In this document: positions 45,143 through 55,420 of the stretch, piece by piece | Position numbering within the stretch: the first letter of the stretch is position 1 | Layout: each line of letters begins with the position of its first letter | NCBI RefSeq assembly: GCF_019749375.1 | Contig: NZ_JACWFE010000021.1 | Coordinates: 87,602 to 151,601, forward strand | Length of the DNA stretch: 64,000 bases | Direction: 5' to 3' | Source: Bacillus sp. S/N-304-OC-R1 | GTDB lineage: Bacteria > Bacillota > Bacilli > Bacillales > Cytobacillaceae | Position numbers and translations under genes: made by a program | Notes under the pieces: model-generated | What the model was told of the DNA's origin: nothing | Seen by the model: the letters and a program-made list of their open reading frames with translations, nothing else | Database searches by the model: none

Positions 45143-45381
45143 GGTTTACCTCCTAATAGTTTTCAACTTCACTAGTATTATATATGATTATTAAGATAAT
45201 TTGGTAATTGTTTTGTAATTTTAGTAATAATTTACTACAAAACAAACTGATAAAATAGAACAAATCTCTTAAACCTGAGCACTGTACTCATTTTGTAAAA
45301 GAAATAAATGGATTTGAATAAAATATTAATTTTCAGATAAAATTGACACTATACTATCAATTTGTTAAGAGGAATTTCTTT
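45143..45381. other. Intergenic region upstream of 5'-nucleotidase and the helicase remnant
   Basis: AT-rich with no coding frame. It should hold the promoter of the minus-strand nucleotidase gene. I see nothing else. Confidence 0.4.
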
Positions 45382-47704
45382 ATGAAAACAGAGGATCATA
45401 TTTAAAAATGAATTAATTAAGCTAAAAAAGGAAAATGACTATTTAAAAAGTCTACTAGCAAATTTGATGCAACAGCGGAAGCCAACAGATTCAATTATCT
45501 CAGGGAAGCACATTTTAACAAACAGATCCTTCCCCTCAAGAAAAAATTAACCTTTTCAAATCACTGTTTATGGGACGTACAGACGTATATGCCATCCGCT
45601 GGGAATCAAAAGATGGAAAATCCGGATATACACCAGCTTGTAAGCTTGAGTGGCAAAAGCCAATTGCAGAAAGCCTGAAGTCAAGTGCAACAGCTGTCAG
45701 CACCGAACATTACTATCTCTAACAGATCATGTTTTATTCGAACATCTAAGCGGGAGAAAAACAATTGGGATCTATCCATTATTAAAAGATGAAACCTGTA
45801 CCTTTTTGGCTCTTGACTTTGATAAAAAGCATTGGCAAGAAGATGTCTCTGTTTTTATTCAATCATGTCAAGCCTTTAATATTCCCGTTCACATTGAAAG
45901 ATCACGATCAGGAAATGGCGGCCATGTTTGGATCTTTTTCTCTGAGAGCATTTCTGCATCATTAGCAAGACGCTTCGGGGAAGCACTTCTTTTAAAAGCT
46001 TTAGAGAACAGGCATGAAATTGGGATGGATTCCTTTGATAGAATGTTTCCTAATCAAGATACTCTTCCGAAAGGAGGTATTGGTAATTTAATTGCCCTGC
46101 CATTGCAGCTGGAATCCAAAAAGGCAGGCAACAGTGTATTTGTAGACAAAAATTTTATCGCTTATCAGGATCAATGGATGTATTTATCATCTATTAGGAA
46201 ACTAGCAAAGAAAGATATTTTGTTCTTCATAAGCAAATTAAATAATTCTGCCTTGGAGAATCTCAAATCTATTCAGCCCAGTCCTCAAAAGATCTCAATT
46301 TATATTAAAAACGGTCTGTATATTAGAAAAGAAACCATCCCATCTACGCTTTATACAAAAATTATTTCCCTTGCTTCATTTAATAATCCGGAATTTTATA
46401 AAGCCCAAGCTAAAAGGTTGTCCACATATAAATTACAAAAATTTATTACCTGTGCAGATGAAGATTCCGAACATATTATTTTACCGCGAGGCTGCTTGGA
46501 GGATTTGAAATCTCTATTTAAGGAAAATTCATTCGAAAGCGAGTTTATTGATGAGCAGTATGGGGGCGAAAACGTAAATGTGTTATTCAAAGGAACCCTT
46601 CATCCTCAGCAGGAAGAGGCAGTTAATGAACTTTTCAACCATGGAAATGGAGTGCTTTCTGCTACTACTGGTTTTGGAAAAACAGTCCTTGCGGCGGCAT
46701 TAATTGCAAAAAGAAAAACGAACACATTGATTATTGTGGATCGTACCCAGCTGCTTACCCAATGGATAGAAAAACTAGCTTTTTTCTTAAATATCTCCCC
46801 TAAAGAGATCGGCCAATTTAGTGGAAACAAGAAAAAATTAACCGGCAAAATTGATATTGCAACTATCCAGAGCCTTCGTTCAAAAGGGGAAATACAAGCT
46901 TTTATAACTCAATATGGTCAAGTAATTGTGGATAAATGTCATCATATTTCGGCTGTGAGTTTTGAAAAAACTCTTAAAAGCATTCGTGCAAAACATGTTT
47001 ACGGCTTAACCGCCACCCCTAGCCAAAAGGATGGGCTGCATCCGATTATTTTTATGCAGTGTGGTCCTATACGTTATAAAGCTGATGCCAAAAATCAATC
47101 CATGGTCAGCCCTTTTAAACAAAAATTATTTATCAAAAAGACAATCTTTTCCTCAGCTTCAACTAACATTCAGGATTTATATAATGAAATATCAGTAAAT
47201 AAACTCCGTAATCAGCAACTATTCAATGATGTTCTTCATGAATTAGAAGCAGGTCGTTCTCCTATGATTTTAACAGAACGAATAGAGCATCTAGAAATTT
47301 TGGAACAGCAATTTAAAGGCTTCGCTAAAAACATTATTGTTTTATCAGGAAAACTGACAAAGAAAGAACAAACCGTGGAACTTAAACGCCTTACTCAAAT
47401 TCCCGATCATGAAGAACGACTCATAATTGCAACCGGAAAGTATATCGGAGAAGGCTTTGATGATCCAAGATTAGATACTCTATTTCTAGCTATGCCTATT
47501 TCCTGGAAAGGCACGCTCCAGCAATATGTTGGGCGCCTCCACCGAATCCATACTGGCAAAGAGGAAGTGCGAGTTTTTGATTACGTCGATATAAAAATCA
47601 CTTTGTTGAAAAAAATGTTTGAAAAAAGAATGACAGGCTACAAGTCATTTGGATATAAGCTGGACGATGGACTAGAACAAACGGAACAAATGAGATTGTT
47701 TTAA
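45382..47704 (+). pseudogene. Decayed TOTE-type primase-helicase gene
   Basis: The open part (from about 45650) encodes an archaeo-eukaryotic-primase-like domain (FLALDFDKKHW, VHIERSRSGNGGHVWIFF, GNLIALPLQ). An SF2 helicase follows (LHPQQEEAV, ATTGFGKTVLAA, LTATPSQKDG, ILTERIEHLE, GEGFDDPRLDTL, QYVGRLHRIH). Upstream, matching coding sequence lies in other frames: ELIKLKKENDYLKSLLANLM in one, and PQEKINLFKSLFMGRTDVYA then GYTPACKLEWQKPI in another, the latter continuing as RKPEVKC after a shift near 45663. I count at least three frame breaks (about 45400, 45535, 45663). The helicase Walker B reads VIVDKCHH where DE(C/A)H is expected. Both point to an inactive remnant of a TOTE conflict-system protein. 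Confidence 0.82.
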
Positions 47705-47825
47705 TCAGGACTGGACTTCATTCAACAATTGACCGTTAAATTAGATTTTCGAAAAAGAAATATGGTTAACCAATTCTGCATTTCACTGATGACTTGATAG
47801 CTCTGCTCAAGATATGGGTAATCTG

Positions 47826-48415
47826 ATCGTCATTCCTCTGATGACGGGCAACTTCACTCAAAATGGAAGCTAAACTGGTCGTCATTTCAGCCATGACGGA
47901 CAACTTCAATCAAGATGCAAGCTTACCTGGTCGTCATTTCAGCCATGACGGACAACTTCACTCAAGATGGAAGTTATCCTGGTCGTCATTTCAACGATGA
48001 CGGTCAACTTCAATCATGATGTAAGCTTACCTGGTCGTCATTTCAACGATGACGATCAACTTCAATCAAGATGGAAGCTAACTCAGTCGTCATTTCAACG
48101 ATGACGGTCAACTTCACTCAAGATGGAAGCTTCCTGGTCGTCATTCCTCTGATGACGGACAACTTCAATCAAGATGGAAGCTTACCTGGTGGTCATTTCA
48201 GCGATGACGGACAACTTCACTCAAGATGGAAGCTACCTGGTCGTCATTTCAGCGATGACGGACAACTTCACTCAAGATGGAAGCTTACCTGGTCGTCATT
48301 TCAGCCATGACGGACAACTTCACTCAAGCTACAAGCTAACTGGACGTCATTTCACTGATGACAGACAACTTGCTCAAGAAGTTGCTTAGTCCTGGACGTC
48401 ATTTCTCCACTGATA
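47826..48415. repeat. 51-52-bp tandem repeat array C (about 12 units) with dyad GTCAT/ATGAC
   Basis: Units of 51-52 bases run GGTCGTCATTTCAGCCATGA, then CGGACAACTTCACTCAAGAT, then GGAAGCTTACCT. Each has the inverted repeat CGTCAT / ATGACG. The loop between the arms varies (TTCAGCC, TTCAACG, TCCTCTG, TTCACTG, TTCAGCG) while the arms stay. The last copy (48395) is decayed. It fills the gap between convergent genes. Short repetitive open frames inside are not genes. Confidence 0.93.
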
Positions 48416-48502
48416 GATAACCAGGCTCTAGAACTACCAATCTTGTACAAATAACTTTCAGGGTATTACAGCGTTTAATCTGGGAATGAAATAGCCCACC
48501 TA

Positions 48503-48537
48503 AACAAAAAAACAGACCAGTACAAAATGCACCGGTC
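48503..48537 (-). terminator. Terminator of the binding-protein gene
   Basis: Minus-strand stem GACCGGTGC / GTACTGGTC with loop ATTTT, followed by TGTTTTTTTG. Confidence 0.78.
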
Positions 48538-48555
48538 CAATTAAGAATTATAGAA

Positions 48556-50370
48556 TTATTTACTAGAATTATATTTTTCCAAGAACACTTTCACTTTAGC
48601 CGGATCTGCTTTAAACTCATTTCCAGTTTTAACAAGCGGGCTAACAGTTGAAACAGCTTTGATCTTTTTGCCTTGGTAGTAGCTTAGGATTTCGTCTTGA
48701 TTTATTGAGTAAAGAACAGCTTTCCTTAAATCTTCACTCTTAGCCACTTCACGATTTGCCGTGTTGAATAGCAGGTAGGATACGCCATTACTTTCCATGC
48801 TTTGAAGTTTTAACTTGCTGTCGCTCTCAACGATATCATGTTTATTTTCCGGAACACCGTATAGTACATAGATTTCTCCATTACGAAGAGCAGAAAGTGA
48901 ACTGTCCATATCTTTGATGAACCGAAGTTTGATATTTTCAATCTTTGGCTCATGTTCTGTTCCCTTCATATAACCTGGATTTTTGTAGAAAATCGCTTCA
49001 TAATCGTTCTTGTAGGAAAGAATGTAAGGACCGCTTGTATATAATGTGTTGTTATATTTATCCCCTTCGGTCACTGTATTCTGATCTCCGTACGGAATGT
49101 CTTTGTTTACATCAAAAGTGGCAACGTCATATGTGTTGATGCTCTCTACTTGCTTTTTAGAAACGATTCCAGCAGATTGGTGTGCTAAATAGTTAAGCAC
49201 TTGCGGGAATGGTTCTGTTGTTGTTACTTTTACAACTTGGTATTTACCTTCTTTGTTATTAGCTTGTGTTTTATCTGCAACCAGTTCAGAAATTTTCACA
49301 TCTAAGCCATTTTCAAGTGCAGCTTTAACTGACTCGCTGCCGCCTGATTGTTTCACTTGATCAAGAGCGCTTAAATCCGTCACAACTTCTACATCTTTAA
49401 TATGCTCATGTAAGCTGTATGTGCGGTGATCCGGTACAGAGTCCTTATTTTTTGCACGGTTTAAAGAGAAAATAACATCGTCTGCACCGACGCGTTCACC
49501 AGTATCAACCGCTTTTTTATCAGTGATTTTCGCAAAGTTAATATCATCTCTCAGGATGAAATAATACTCTCCGTTACCTTCCCCTATACTGTAGTTCAGA
49601 GAAAGCGAGCCATCAGATGTAATTTTATCATCATCTGTTAAGTTAATTAAACGTACATACATATTGGTGTTAATCATGTTGATAGATCCGTCATTCCCTT
49701 TGATTGGGTCGAGAGATGTTAACGTCGGATTCGTCTGTGAAAGAGTTAACGGTTCAGTTGCACGCTTAGAAGCATCATTAAAATCAATTGTTTCCCATGC
49801 AAGAGAACGGGATTTTGAAAGTCTAACAGATTCAGGCTTTAAAACATCTTTGTTTACAGCCTGTGTTTTTAAAGAAATATATAAAGGTGCAATATAAGCT
49901 TTATCAAATACAAGAACTTGCTCTAATTGCTTATATGTTTCTACATATTCATCTCGAGTTTGAGTGCTGGCTTTATCAATTAATTTATCGATCTCAGGGT
50001 CCGCTAGAATACTATAGTCTCCCCCCGATTTGAACAGCGAGCGGACAGCGTAATCAGGATTTCCCGTAACTGTTGTCCAGCCGGATAATGCTGCATCAAA
50101 GTTTCCTGCATCCTGCTGAGCTTTAAAGCTGCCATAGTCTGGTTGAATGTTAAGCTTTACTTTAAATCCATTTTTAACAAGCTGGTCACGAAGAATGTTT
50201 AAATCTTCCTCACTGCTGCTCATGCCAAGTAATTCAATTTCAACTTGTTCAGTAGAAGTACCACCTGATTTAGAATCTCCTTCAGGTTTTGCAGCCACAT
50301 CAGATTTTGTCTTCACACATCCTGCCAGCATTAAAACAAAAGCAAGAAGCAGCGGTATTAATTTCTTCAT
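48556..50370 (-). CDS. Peptide-type ABC transporter substrate-binding lipoprotein, apparently circularly permuted
   Basis: 604 residues; lipoprotein signal with lipobox LAGC (Cys18). Family 5 (OppA/DppA) sequence is present in the wrong order. Residues 43-197 match the usual C-terminal lobe: EDLNILRDQLVKNGFKVKL, FDAALSGWT, NPDYAVRSLF, ADPEIDKLIDKA, YKQLEQVLVFDKAYIAPLYI. Residues 207-604 match the usual N-terminal part: LTLSQTNPTLTSLDPIKGND, GADDVIFSLNRAKN, GPYILSYKND, EDLRKAVLYSINQDEILSYY, and the protein ends at DPAKVKVFLEKY, where normal homologues continue into the C-lobe. It lies in one cluster with two permeases, 27 bases after the OppC-like gene. The ATG follows AGGAGGTATATTT. Confidence 0.85.
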   Translation of the reverse strand: MKKLIPLLLAFVLMLAGCVKTKSDVAAKPEGDSKSGGTSTEQVEIELLGMSSSEEDLNILRDQLVKNGFKVKLNIQPDYGSFKAQQDAGNFDAALSGWTTVTGNPDYAVRSLFKSGGDYSILADPEIDKLIDKASTQTRDEYVETYKQLEQVLVFDKAYIAPLYISLKTQAVNKDVLKPESVRLSKSRSLAWETIDFNDASKRATEPLTLSQTNPTLTSLDPIKGNDGSINMINTNMYVRLINLTDDDKITSDGSLSLNYSIGEGNGEYYFILRDDINFAKITDKKAVDTGERVGADDVIFSLNRAKNKDSVPDHRTYSLHEHIKDVEVVTDLSALDQVKQSGGSESVKAALENGLDVKISELVADKTQANNKEGKYQVVKVTTTEPFPQVLNYLAHQSAGIVSKKQVESINTYDVATFDVNKDIPYGDQNTVTEGDKYNNTLYTSGPYILSYKNDYEAIFYKNPGYMKGTEHEPKIENIKLRFIKDMDSSLSALRNGEIYVLYGVPENKHDIVESDSKLKLQSMESNGVSYLLFNTANREVAKSEDLRKAVLYSINQDEILSYYQGKKIKAVSTVSPLVKTGNEFKADPAKVKVFLEKYNSSK

Positions 50371-50397
50371 AAATATACCTCCTGTAAGTAAAAAATA

Positions 50398-51906
50398 TTA
50401 ATCAATCTTTGGATCGAGTGCATCCCTAAGCCCATCTCCTAAGAAGTTAAAAGAAAGGACAAGGGCAATAATAGCGAGCCCCGGATAGATAGCCAAAAAG
50501 GAATGAGATTCAAGATAGGCACTACCGATTTTCAAGATATTTCCCCATTCTGGAATATGTGGTTCTACCCCTAAACCCAGGTAGCTTAAGCTGCTTGTTG
50601 CAATGACTGCACCACCAATAGTAAGTGTGGACTTAACGATCATAGGAGCAAGCGAATTTGGAACAACATGCTTAAAAACAATTGAAAAATTACTTGTTCC
50701 AAGTGCACGGGCAGATTCAACATATTCATAGTTTGATACCATCAGAACATTCGCACGCATCGTTCTGGCATAGGTTGGAATCGATCCAACACTAAGCGCG
50801 ATGACAAGAGTGACAGTATTTGAACCGAACGCAGCAATAATAACAATGGCTAGTAATATGCCAGGAATAGCGTACAGAATATCAAGCAAACGCATAATAA
50901 TATTGTCTGTTCGATTTCCATAGTAGCCAGAAATAGCTCCCAGGAATCCTCCGATCAAAAATGGAATAAGAGTAGATAGGACCCCAACTATAAGAGATAC
51001 TCTTGCACCGAAAACAATCCGTGAAAATAAATCTCTGCCAAAGTTGTCTGTTCCCAGTGGATATAAAAGGCTCGGAACCTGAAGAATGGCACTATAATCA
51101 TTTTCTACCGCCATGCTGTAATCAAAAGTCAAATAGCTGCAAATGGAAATTGAAAAAATAAAGATAATAAAAAACAGTCCCAGCATGGAAGTAGTATTAT
51201 TTGAAATCTTCTCCCAAACGGAATACCACTTTCCAATACTCGTGTGATCATTTCTAAATTTCTCACTAATCAAATGAATGCCTAATACAAGTGCAAATAG
51301 GTTTCCAGTTAAGACAGTCAGTACTAAAAAGATGCCAACAGGTAGCTTCCATCTGTCCTCACCCGGATTTCCCATTGCAATCAAGATAAAGACGAGCAGA
51401 TAAAATACCGTAATGATGAGCAGGATACCCATGGATGGCAGAAAAGGATCTGAAACATATGGCTTAAATAAATTTAGGGCTGACACCGCTATAATAAATA
51501 ACTCGGTAAGCAGCATATAAAAAGCAAAAATATACTCGGGTGATTTCTCCTTTTTAACTAGCTGGAAGGCGAAGGTCACGATAAAAATATTTCCAGTTAA
51601 GATACTCAAGAGCTGGAAGTACCCTAGGACTCTTGTTGATTGCCGAATATAGCCTGTCTTTTTAAGATCTTGCTTAATTTTTATCGTAATAACAATTTGA
51701 ACAAGTGTAAAAAGAGCATATGCTGCAAATACGCCAAACACATAAGGATTTATTGTATGTTCGGCAAAATTAAAGCTGCTGTACAGAAATATAACAGTCA
51801 GGGCAAGCGAAGTGACAGAAGTAAAGCTTGCCTGTCTAAATTCTGGAGATATTTTTAGTGCATACTGCTTAAAATAACTTTCATTTACCCTCATATTAGT
51901 AGACAT
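50398..51906 (-). CDS. OppC/DppC-like permease with a long multi-span N-terminal extension
   Basis: 502 residues. The C-terminal ~270 residues are a normal binding-protein-dependent permease: YPLGTDNFGRDLFSRIVFGARVSL and the ATPase-contacting EAA loop YVESARALGTSNFSIVFKHVVPN, then EWGNILKIG and FNFLGDGLRDALDP. The first ~230 residues add about six or more hydrophobic segments (for example 28-48, 57-76, 92-115, 124-145, 158-178, 195-218) that OppC proteins do not have. Their role is unknown. 16 bases separate it from the OppB-like gene and 27 from the binding protein. The order is permease B, permease C, binding protein. Confidence 0.87.
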   Translation of the reverse strand: MSTNMRVNESYFKQYALKISPEFRQASFTSVTSLALTVIFLYSSFNFAEHTINPYVFGVFAAYALFTLVQIVITIKIKQDLKKTGYIRQSTRVLGYFQLLSILTGNIFIVTFAFQLVKKEKSPEYIFAFYMLLTELFIIAVSALNLFKPYVSDPFLPSMGILLIITVFYLLVFILIAMGNPGEDRWKLPVGIFLVLTVLTGNLFALVLGIHLISEKFRNDHTSIGKWYSVWEKISNNTTSMLGLFFIIFIFSISICSYLTFDYSMAVENDYSAILQVPSLLYPLGTDNFGRDLFSRIVFGARVSLIVGVLSTLIPFLIGGFLGAISGYYGNRTDNIIMRLLDILYAIPGILLAIVIIAAFGSNTVTLVIALSVGSIPTYARTMRANVLMVSNYEYVESARALGTSNFSIVFKHVVPNSLAPMIVKSTLTIGGAVIATSSLSYLGLGVEPHIPEWGNILKIGSAYLESHSFLAIYPGLAIIALVLSFNFLGDGLRDALDPKID

Positions 51907-51922
51907 CTTCTTTACACCTGCT

Positions 51923-53383
51923 TTAATATTGTTTCATTTTTGATCTGATGCGAGGGTCAAAAAACGCATACAAGATATCGATTAATAAGTTAATTAAGGA
52001 AATGGTAATAGCAATATAGACAACTCCACCCATAATACTCGGTATATCAGGTATAAATTGCTTATCTACAATATAGCTGCCAATACCGCTAATATTGAAT
52101 ACCTTTTCTGTTACAGCTGCTCCGCCAAGCATGCCTCCAAACATTAGGCCAATAACAGTAATAACAGGAATCATTGCATTGCCTACTGCATGCTTCCATA
52201 ATACTTGTCGTTTGTTTAGTCCTTTGGCTTTCGCAGTAATAATGTAGTCTTCATTAATTACTTCAAGGATAGCCGAACGTGTCATTCTTGCTATTGAAGC
52301 TGTTAGACCCGTGCCAAGAACTACTGCTGGCATGATGATAGATAGCCAATTTTGCGGGTTAAAGGTTGCCGGCAGCCACTGTAATTTAATCGAGAAATTC
52401 AAGATGAAGATAAGTCCTTGCCAAAAGTTAGGGATTGATAGTCCGATAAGAGCCACAAACATAAATGTATAATCAAAAAAAGAATTTGGCTTTGTTGCAG
52501 ATATGATTCCAATCGGAATTGAAATAACGATAGCCATCGTTAAAGCGATAAGCGTAAGGGTTAAAGTAATCGGGAACTTTCTAGCAATACTTGCAGCAAC
52601 CTCTTCATTACCGGAATAGGCAGCTCCTAAATCAAACGTAAATATCCCTTTCATGGCATTCCATAATTGAGTTAAATAAGGCTGATCAAGTCCGTAAATT
52701 TGATTAAAGGCCGCTATTTGTTCCTTAGTAGCGGTTACCCCTAATATGTTAGCTGCAGGATCGAAAGGCGAAATATATAAAATCGTGAAAACGAAAAACG
52801 CGACACCAACAATGACGAATATACTCATGACAAGCCGTTCAAAAATGTACTTCAAATAGGGGTTGCTATGTATAAAGATTAGAAGATACATAGGCAATCC
52901 AGGCAAAAACGTAATAAATAGAAAAAGCGGATTCCCGATAAGCGACTGAAAGAAAGTTGAATAGGTTAATCTTTTATGTCCTTGTTGTTCTAGAAGTTTT
53001 TCTGTTGCTTCGACGGCTATTTTTTGAAATTGCTCCTCTGCCCATTTTGCAGCTAGCTGATCTGTTTTGAGTTTATCCTGCTCTTGTCCGAAAAATGCTT
53101 GTTTCCGAGATATCTGATCACTATACTGTTGCCTCAGCTGTTCCCCTAAGCCTGCTTCAGCCAGCTCGTTCTCTTGTTCCCTGAGCAAGGATGAGTATGT
53201 ATCCCCTTTTCTTCTGCTCAAGTAAATAAAAAATACAATCAGATGAACCGGAAGACCGAGAATAAAAATAAACCATTTATAAGCCGGATGCAGCTGCATT
53301 TTCAAGTAAGATCGGCTTAAAGTCTCAGAAAATCGAATGCTTTTCTTAAGCCCATTTGTTTCAGCAGCCTTGACAACTTCCAT
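51923..53383 (-). CDS. OppB/DppB-like permease with N-terminal helical extension
   Basis: About 486 residues. The C-terminal ~310 residues are a standard OppB permease: YIFERLVMSIFVIVGVAFFVFTILYISPFDP, the EAA loop YIITAKAKGLNKRQVLWKHAV, and VFNISGIGSYIV. The first ~175 residues hold a hydrophobic segment (about 37-56), a long charged helix likely to be a cytosolic coiled coil (about 60-130) and a second segment (about 149-170). This hairpin-like insertion is absent from ordinary OppB. The ATG at 53381-53383 follows GGAGGAAATCCTC; the frame to 53452 lacks such a site. First gene of the minus-strand unit, divergent from the ATPase gene. Confidence 0.88.
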   Translation of the reverse strand: MEVVKAAETNGLKKSIRFSETLSRSYLKMQLHPAYKWFIFILGLPVHLIVFFIYLSRRKGDTYSSLLREQENELAEAGLGEQLRQQYSDQISRKQAFFGQEQDKLKTDQLAAKWAEEQFQKIAVEATEKLLEQQGHKRLTYSTFFQSLIGNPLFLFITFLPGLPMYLLIFIHSNPYLKYIFERLVMSIFVIVGVAFFVFTILYISPFDPAANILGVTATKEQIAAFNQIYGLDQPYLTQLWNAMKGIFTFDLGAAYSGNEEVAASIARKFPITLTLTLIALTMAIVISIPIGIISATKPNSFFDYTFMFVALIGLSIPNFWQGLIFILNFSIKLQWLPATFNPQNWLSIIMPAVVLGTGLTASIARMTRSAILEVINEDYIITAKAKGLNKRQVLWKHAVGNAMIPVITVIGLMFGGMLGGAAVTEKVFNISGIGSYIVDKQFIPDIPSIMGGVVYIAITISLINLLIDILYAFFDPRIRSKMKQY

Positions 53384-53579
53384 GAGGATTTCCTCCTTTC
53401 CCATATATTGCATTATTCCGACCGGTATAGTATATTTTAATTCTATATACATATTAAAGTCAATATCTAGATAAATTTACAATGATATGAATGTTTACCT
53501 ATAATATAATAAATATATCCTTTTCACTGAAAAATCACAATTATCAAAAATCATCCCCTTAGATGGCAGGTGTGTACCG

Positions 53580-55331
53580 TTGGAACAAATATTACAGATT
53601 AATAATTTAAGAGTATCTTTTATATCACGTGATCAGGAGTTTGAAGCCGTTCGCGGTGTAAGCTTCGAGGTCAGAAAGGGCGAGACTTTAGGAATTGTCG
53701 GGGAATCTGGGAGCGGTAAAAGTGTGACTGCAAGGTCCATAATGAGGCTGCTTCCTTCCCCTCCTTCCTATTTGAAAGATGGGGAAATTTTTTTTAAAGG
53801 AGAAAATCTATCTCATAAAACAGAAAAGGAAATGGAAGCAATACGAGGCCGGGATATTAGTATGATTTTTCAGGACCCGATGACTTCATTGAACCCAACC
53901 ATTCGGATTGGAAAGCAAATAGCTGAAAGCCTCATCAAACACCAAAAGTTATCGAAAAAAGAAGCGAAAAATCAAGCGATCGAATTATTAAAATTAGTCG
54001 GGATCCGTGATAGTGAAACACGCTATAACCAATACCCTCATGAATTTTCTGGCGGTATGAGGCAAAGGGTTATGATTGCCATAGCACTTGCCTGCCGCCC
54101 AACTCTATTAATTGCGGATGAACCAACCACTGCACTTGATGTAACCATACAGGCTCAAATCTTAAATCTAATGAAAATTATGCAGGAGCGATTCGGTACT
54201 TCGATCATATTAATCACCCATGATCTTGGTGTCGTAGCGGGTATGTGTGACCGTGTTGCTGTCATGAAAAATGGAGAAATCGTAGAGACTGGAACGACTG
54301 AAGAAATCTTCGAATCTCCAAAGCATCCCTATACACTTAAACTGCTAAATTCATTGCCTAAACTGAACGAGAAAAAGAAACCAAAGCCTGCCCCGCTTAT
54401 CATCCCTGGAACAGATACAAGCAAGCCATTGCTTGATGTTCACGGACTTAAGCAATACTTTGATTTAGGTAAAGGGAATATTTTGAAAGCAGTGGATAAT
54501 ATCAGCTTCGGGATTAAGCCAGGTGAAACATTAGGGCTTGTAGGCGAGTCCGGTTCCGGTAAATCTACAACAGGACGGGCAATTTTACGGCTTCATGAGC
54601 CTACAGGCGGAGATGTTTTATATCAAGGAATCCCCGTTAATCGCCTGACTCAAAGTGAAATGAAGATGATGCGCCGCCATATGCAGATGATTTTCCAAGA
54701 TCCATATGCATCCCTGAACCCGCGCTTTAAGGTGCTGGATATAATCGGACAGGCATTAGATATTCATAAACTAGCAACTAGTAAAGAAGCACGGAAGAAA
54801 AGAGTGGAGGAACTGCTTGATATGGTAGGACTTGAACCAGCTCATGCGCTTCGATACCCTCATGAATTTTCAGGCGGTCAGCGCCAGCGGATTGGCATTG
54901 CCCGTGCATTAGCTGTCGAGCCAAAATTTATCGTATGTGATGAACCTTTATCTGCATTGGATGTATCGATTCAATCACAAGTGGTTACATTGTTAGAAGA
55001 TTTACAGCATTGGCTTGGCTTAACCTATTTATTTATCGCCCATGACCTTTCAATGGTAAAGCATATTAGTGACCGTGTCGCAGTGATGTATCGCGGAAAG
55101 ATTGTGGAGTTAGCTGAAAGTGAAGAGCTATACTCCAACCCCCAGCATGAATATACAAAATCACTGCTATCTGCCATTCCCATTCCCGATCCAAAAATTG
55201 AAAGGCAGAAGAAAAGAATATTAATGGAAGAGCAAACAGATGAAGATAAATACCAATTAAGTCAGTCCGAGCTTGTTGAAGTATCAGAAGGTCATTGGGT
55301 GGCAATGCCGAAAGTTCCCATATACTTTTAA
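53580..55331 (+). CDS. Fused double ABC ATPase of a peptide transporter (DppD-DppF type)
   Basis: 583 residues with two complete ABC domains in one chain. First: Walker [10 protein letters not shown], signature FSGGMRQR, Walker [13 protein letters not shown]. Second (from about 285): Walker [10 protein letters not shown], signature FSGGQRQR, Walker [13 protein letters not shown]. Each carries the oligopeptide-type C-terminal extension ([26 protein letters not shown]). The first extension is short and leads directly into the second domain. A TTG start (53580) follows GGCAGGTGTGTACCG. It is transcribed away from the permease/binding-protein unit, from a shared ~200-base promoter gap, and would power that transporter. 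Confidence 0.93.
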   Translation: MEQILQINNLRVSFISRDQEFEAVRGVSFEVRKGETLGIVGESGSGKSVTARSIMRLLPSPPSYLKDGEIFFKGENLSHKTEKEMEAIRGRDISMIFQDPMTSLNPTIRIGKQIAESLIKHQKLSKKEAKNQAIELLKLVGIRDSETRYNQYPHEFSGGMRQRVMIAIALACRPTLLIADEPTTALDVTIQAQILNLMKIMQERFGTSIILITHDLGVVAGMCDRVAVMKNGEIVETGTTEEIFESPKHPYTLKLLNSLPKLNEKKKPKPAPLIIPGTDTSKPLLDVHGLKQYFDLGKGNILKAVDNISFGIKPGETLGLVGESGSGKSTTGRAILRLHEPTGGDVLYQGIPVNRLTQSEMKMMRRHMQMIFQDPYASLNPRFKVLDIIGQALDIHKLATSKEARKKRVEELLDMVGLEPAHALRYPHEFSGGQRQRIGIARALAVEPKFIVCDEPLSALDVSIQSQVVTLLEDLQHWLGLTYLFIAHDLSMVKHISDRVAVMYRGKIVELAESEELYSNPQHEYTKSLLSAIPIPDPKIERQKKRILMEEQTDEDKYQLSQSELVEVSEGHWVAMPKVPIYF

Positions 55332-55340
55332 GATCGGAAA

Positions 55341-55370
55341 GTCCGTCCCTCATTAGGGGCGGATTTTTTA
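55341..55370 (+). terminator. Terminator of the fused ATPase gene
   Basis: Stem GTCCGTCCC / GGGGCGGAT followed by TTTTTTAATT. Confidence 0.88.
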
Positions 55371-55373
55371 ATT

Positions 55374-55413
55374 ACATAGAAGGAGCAAGAAAAAGCATGC
55401 CTCTTCTTGCTCC
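55374..55413 (-). terminator. Terminator of the 168-residue protein gene
   Basis: Stem GGAGCAAGAA / TTCTTGCTCC, with a TTCTATGTAATT trail on the minus strand; weak T run. Confidence 0.6.
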
Positions 55414-55420
55414 TCATTAC

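Noticed and set aside
48071..48389. Repetitive open frames in array C
   Set aside because: Unit length changes between 51 and 52 break the frame, and there is no ribosome binding site.
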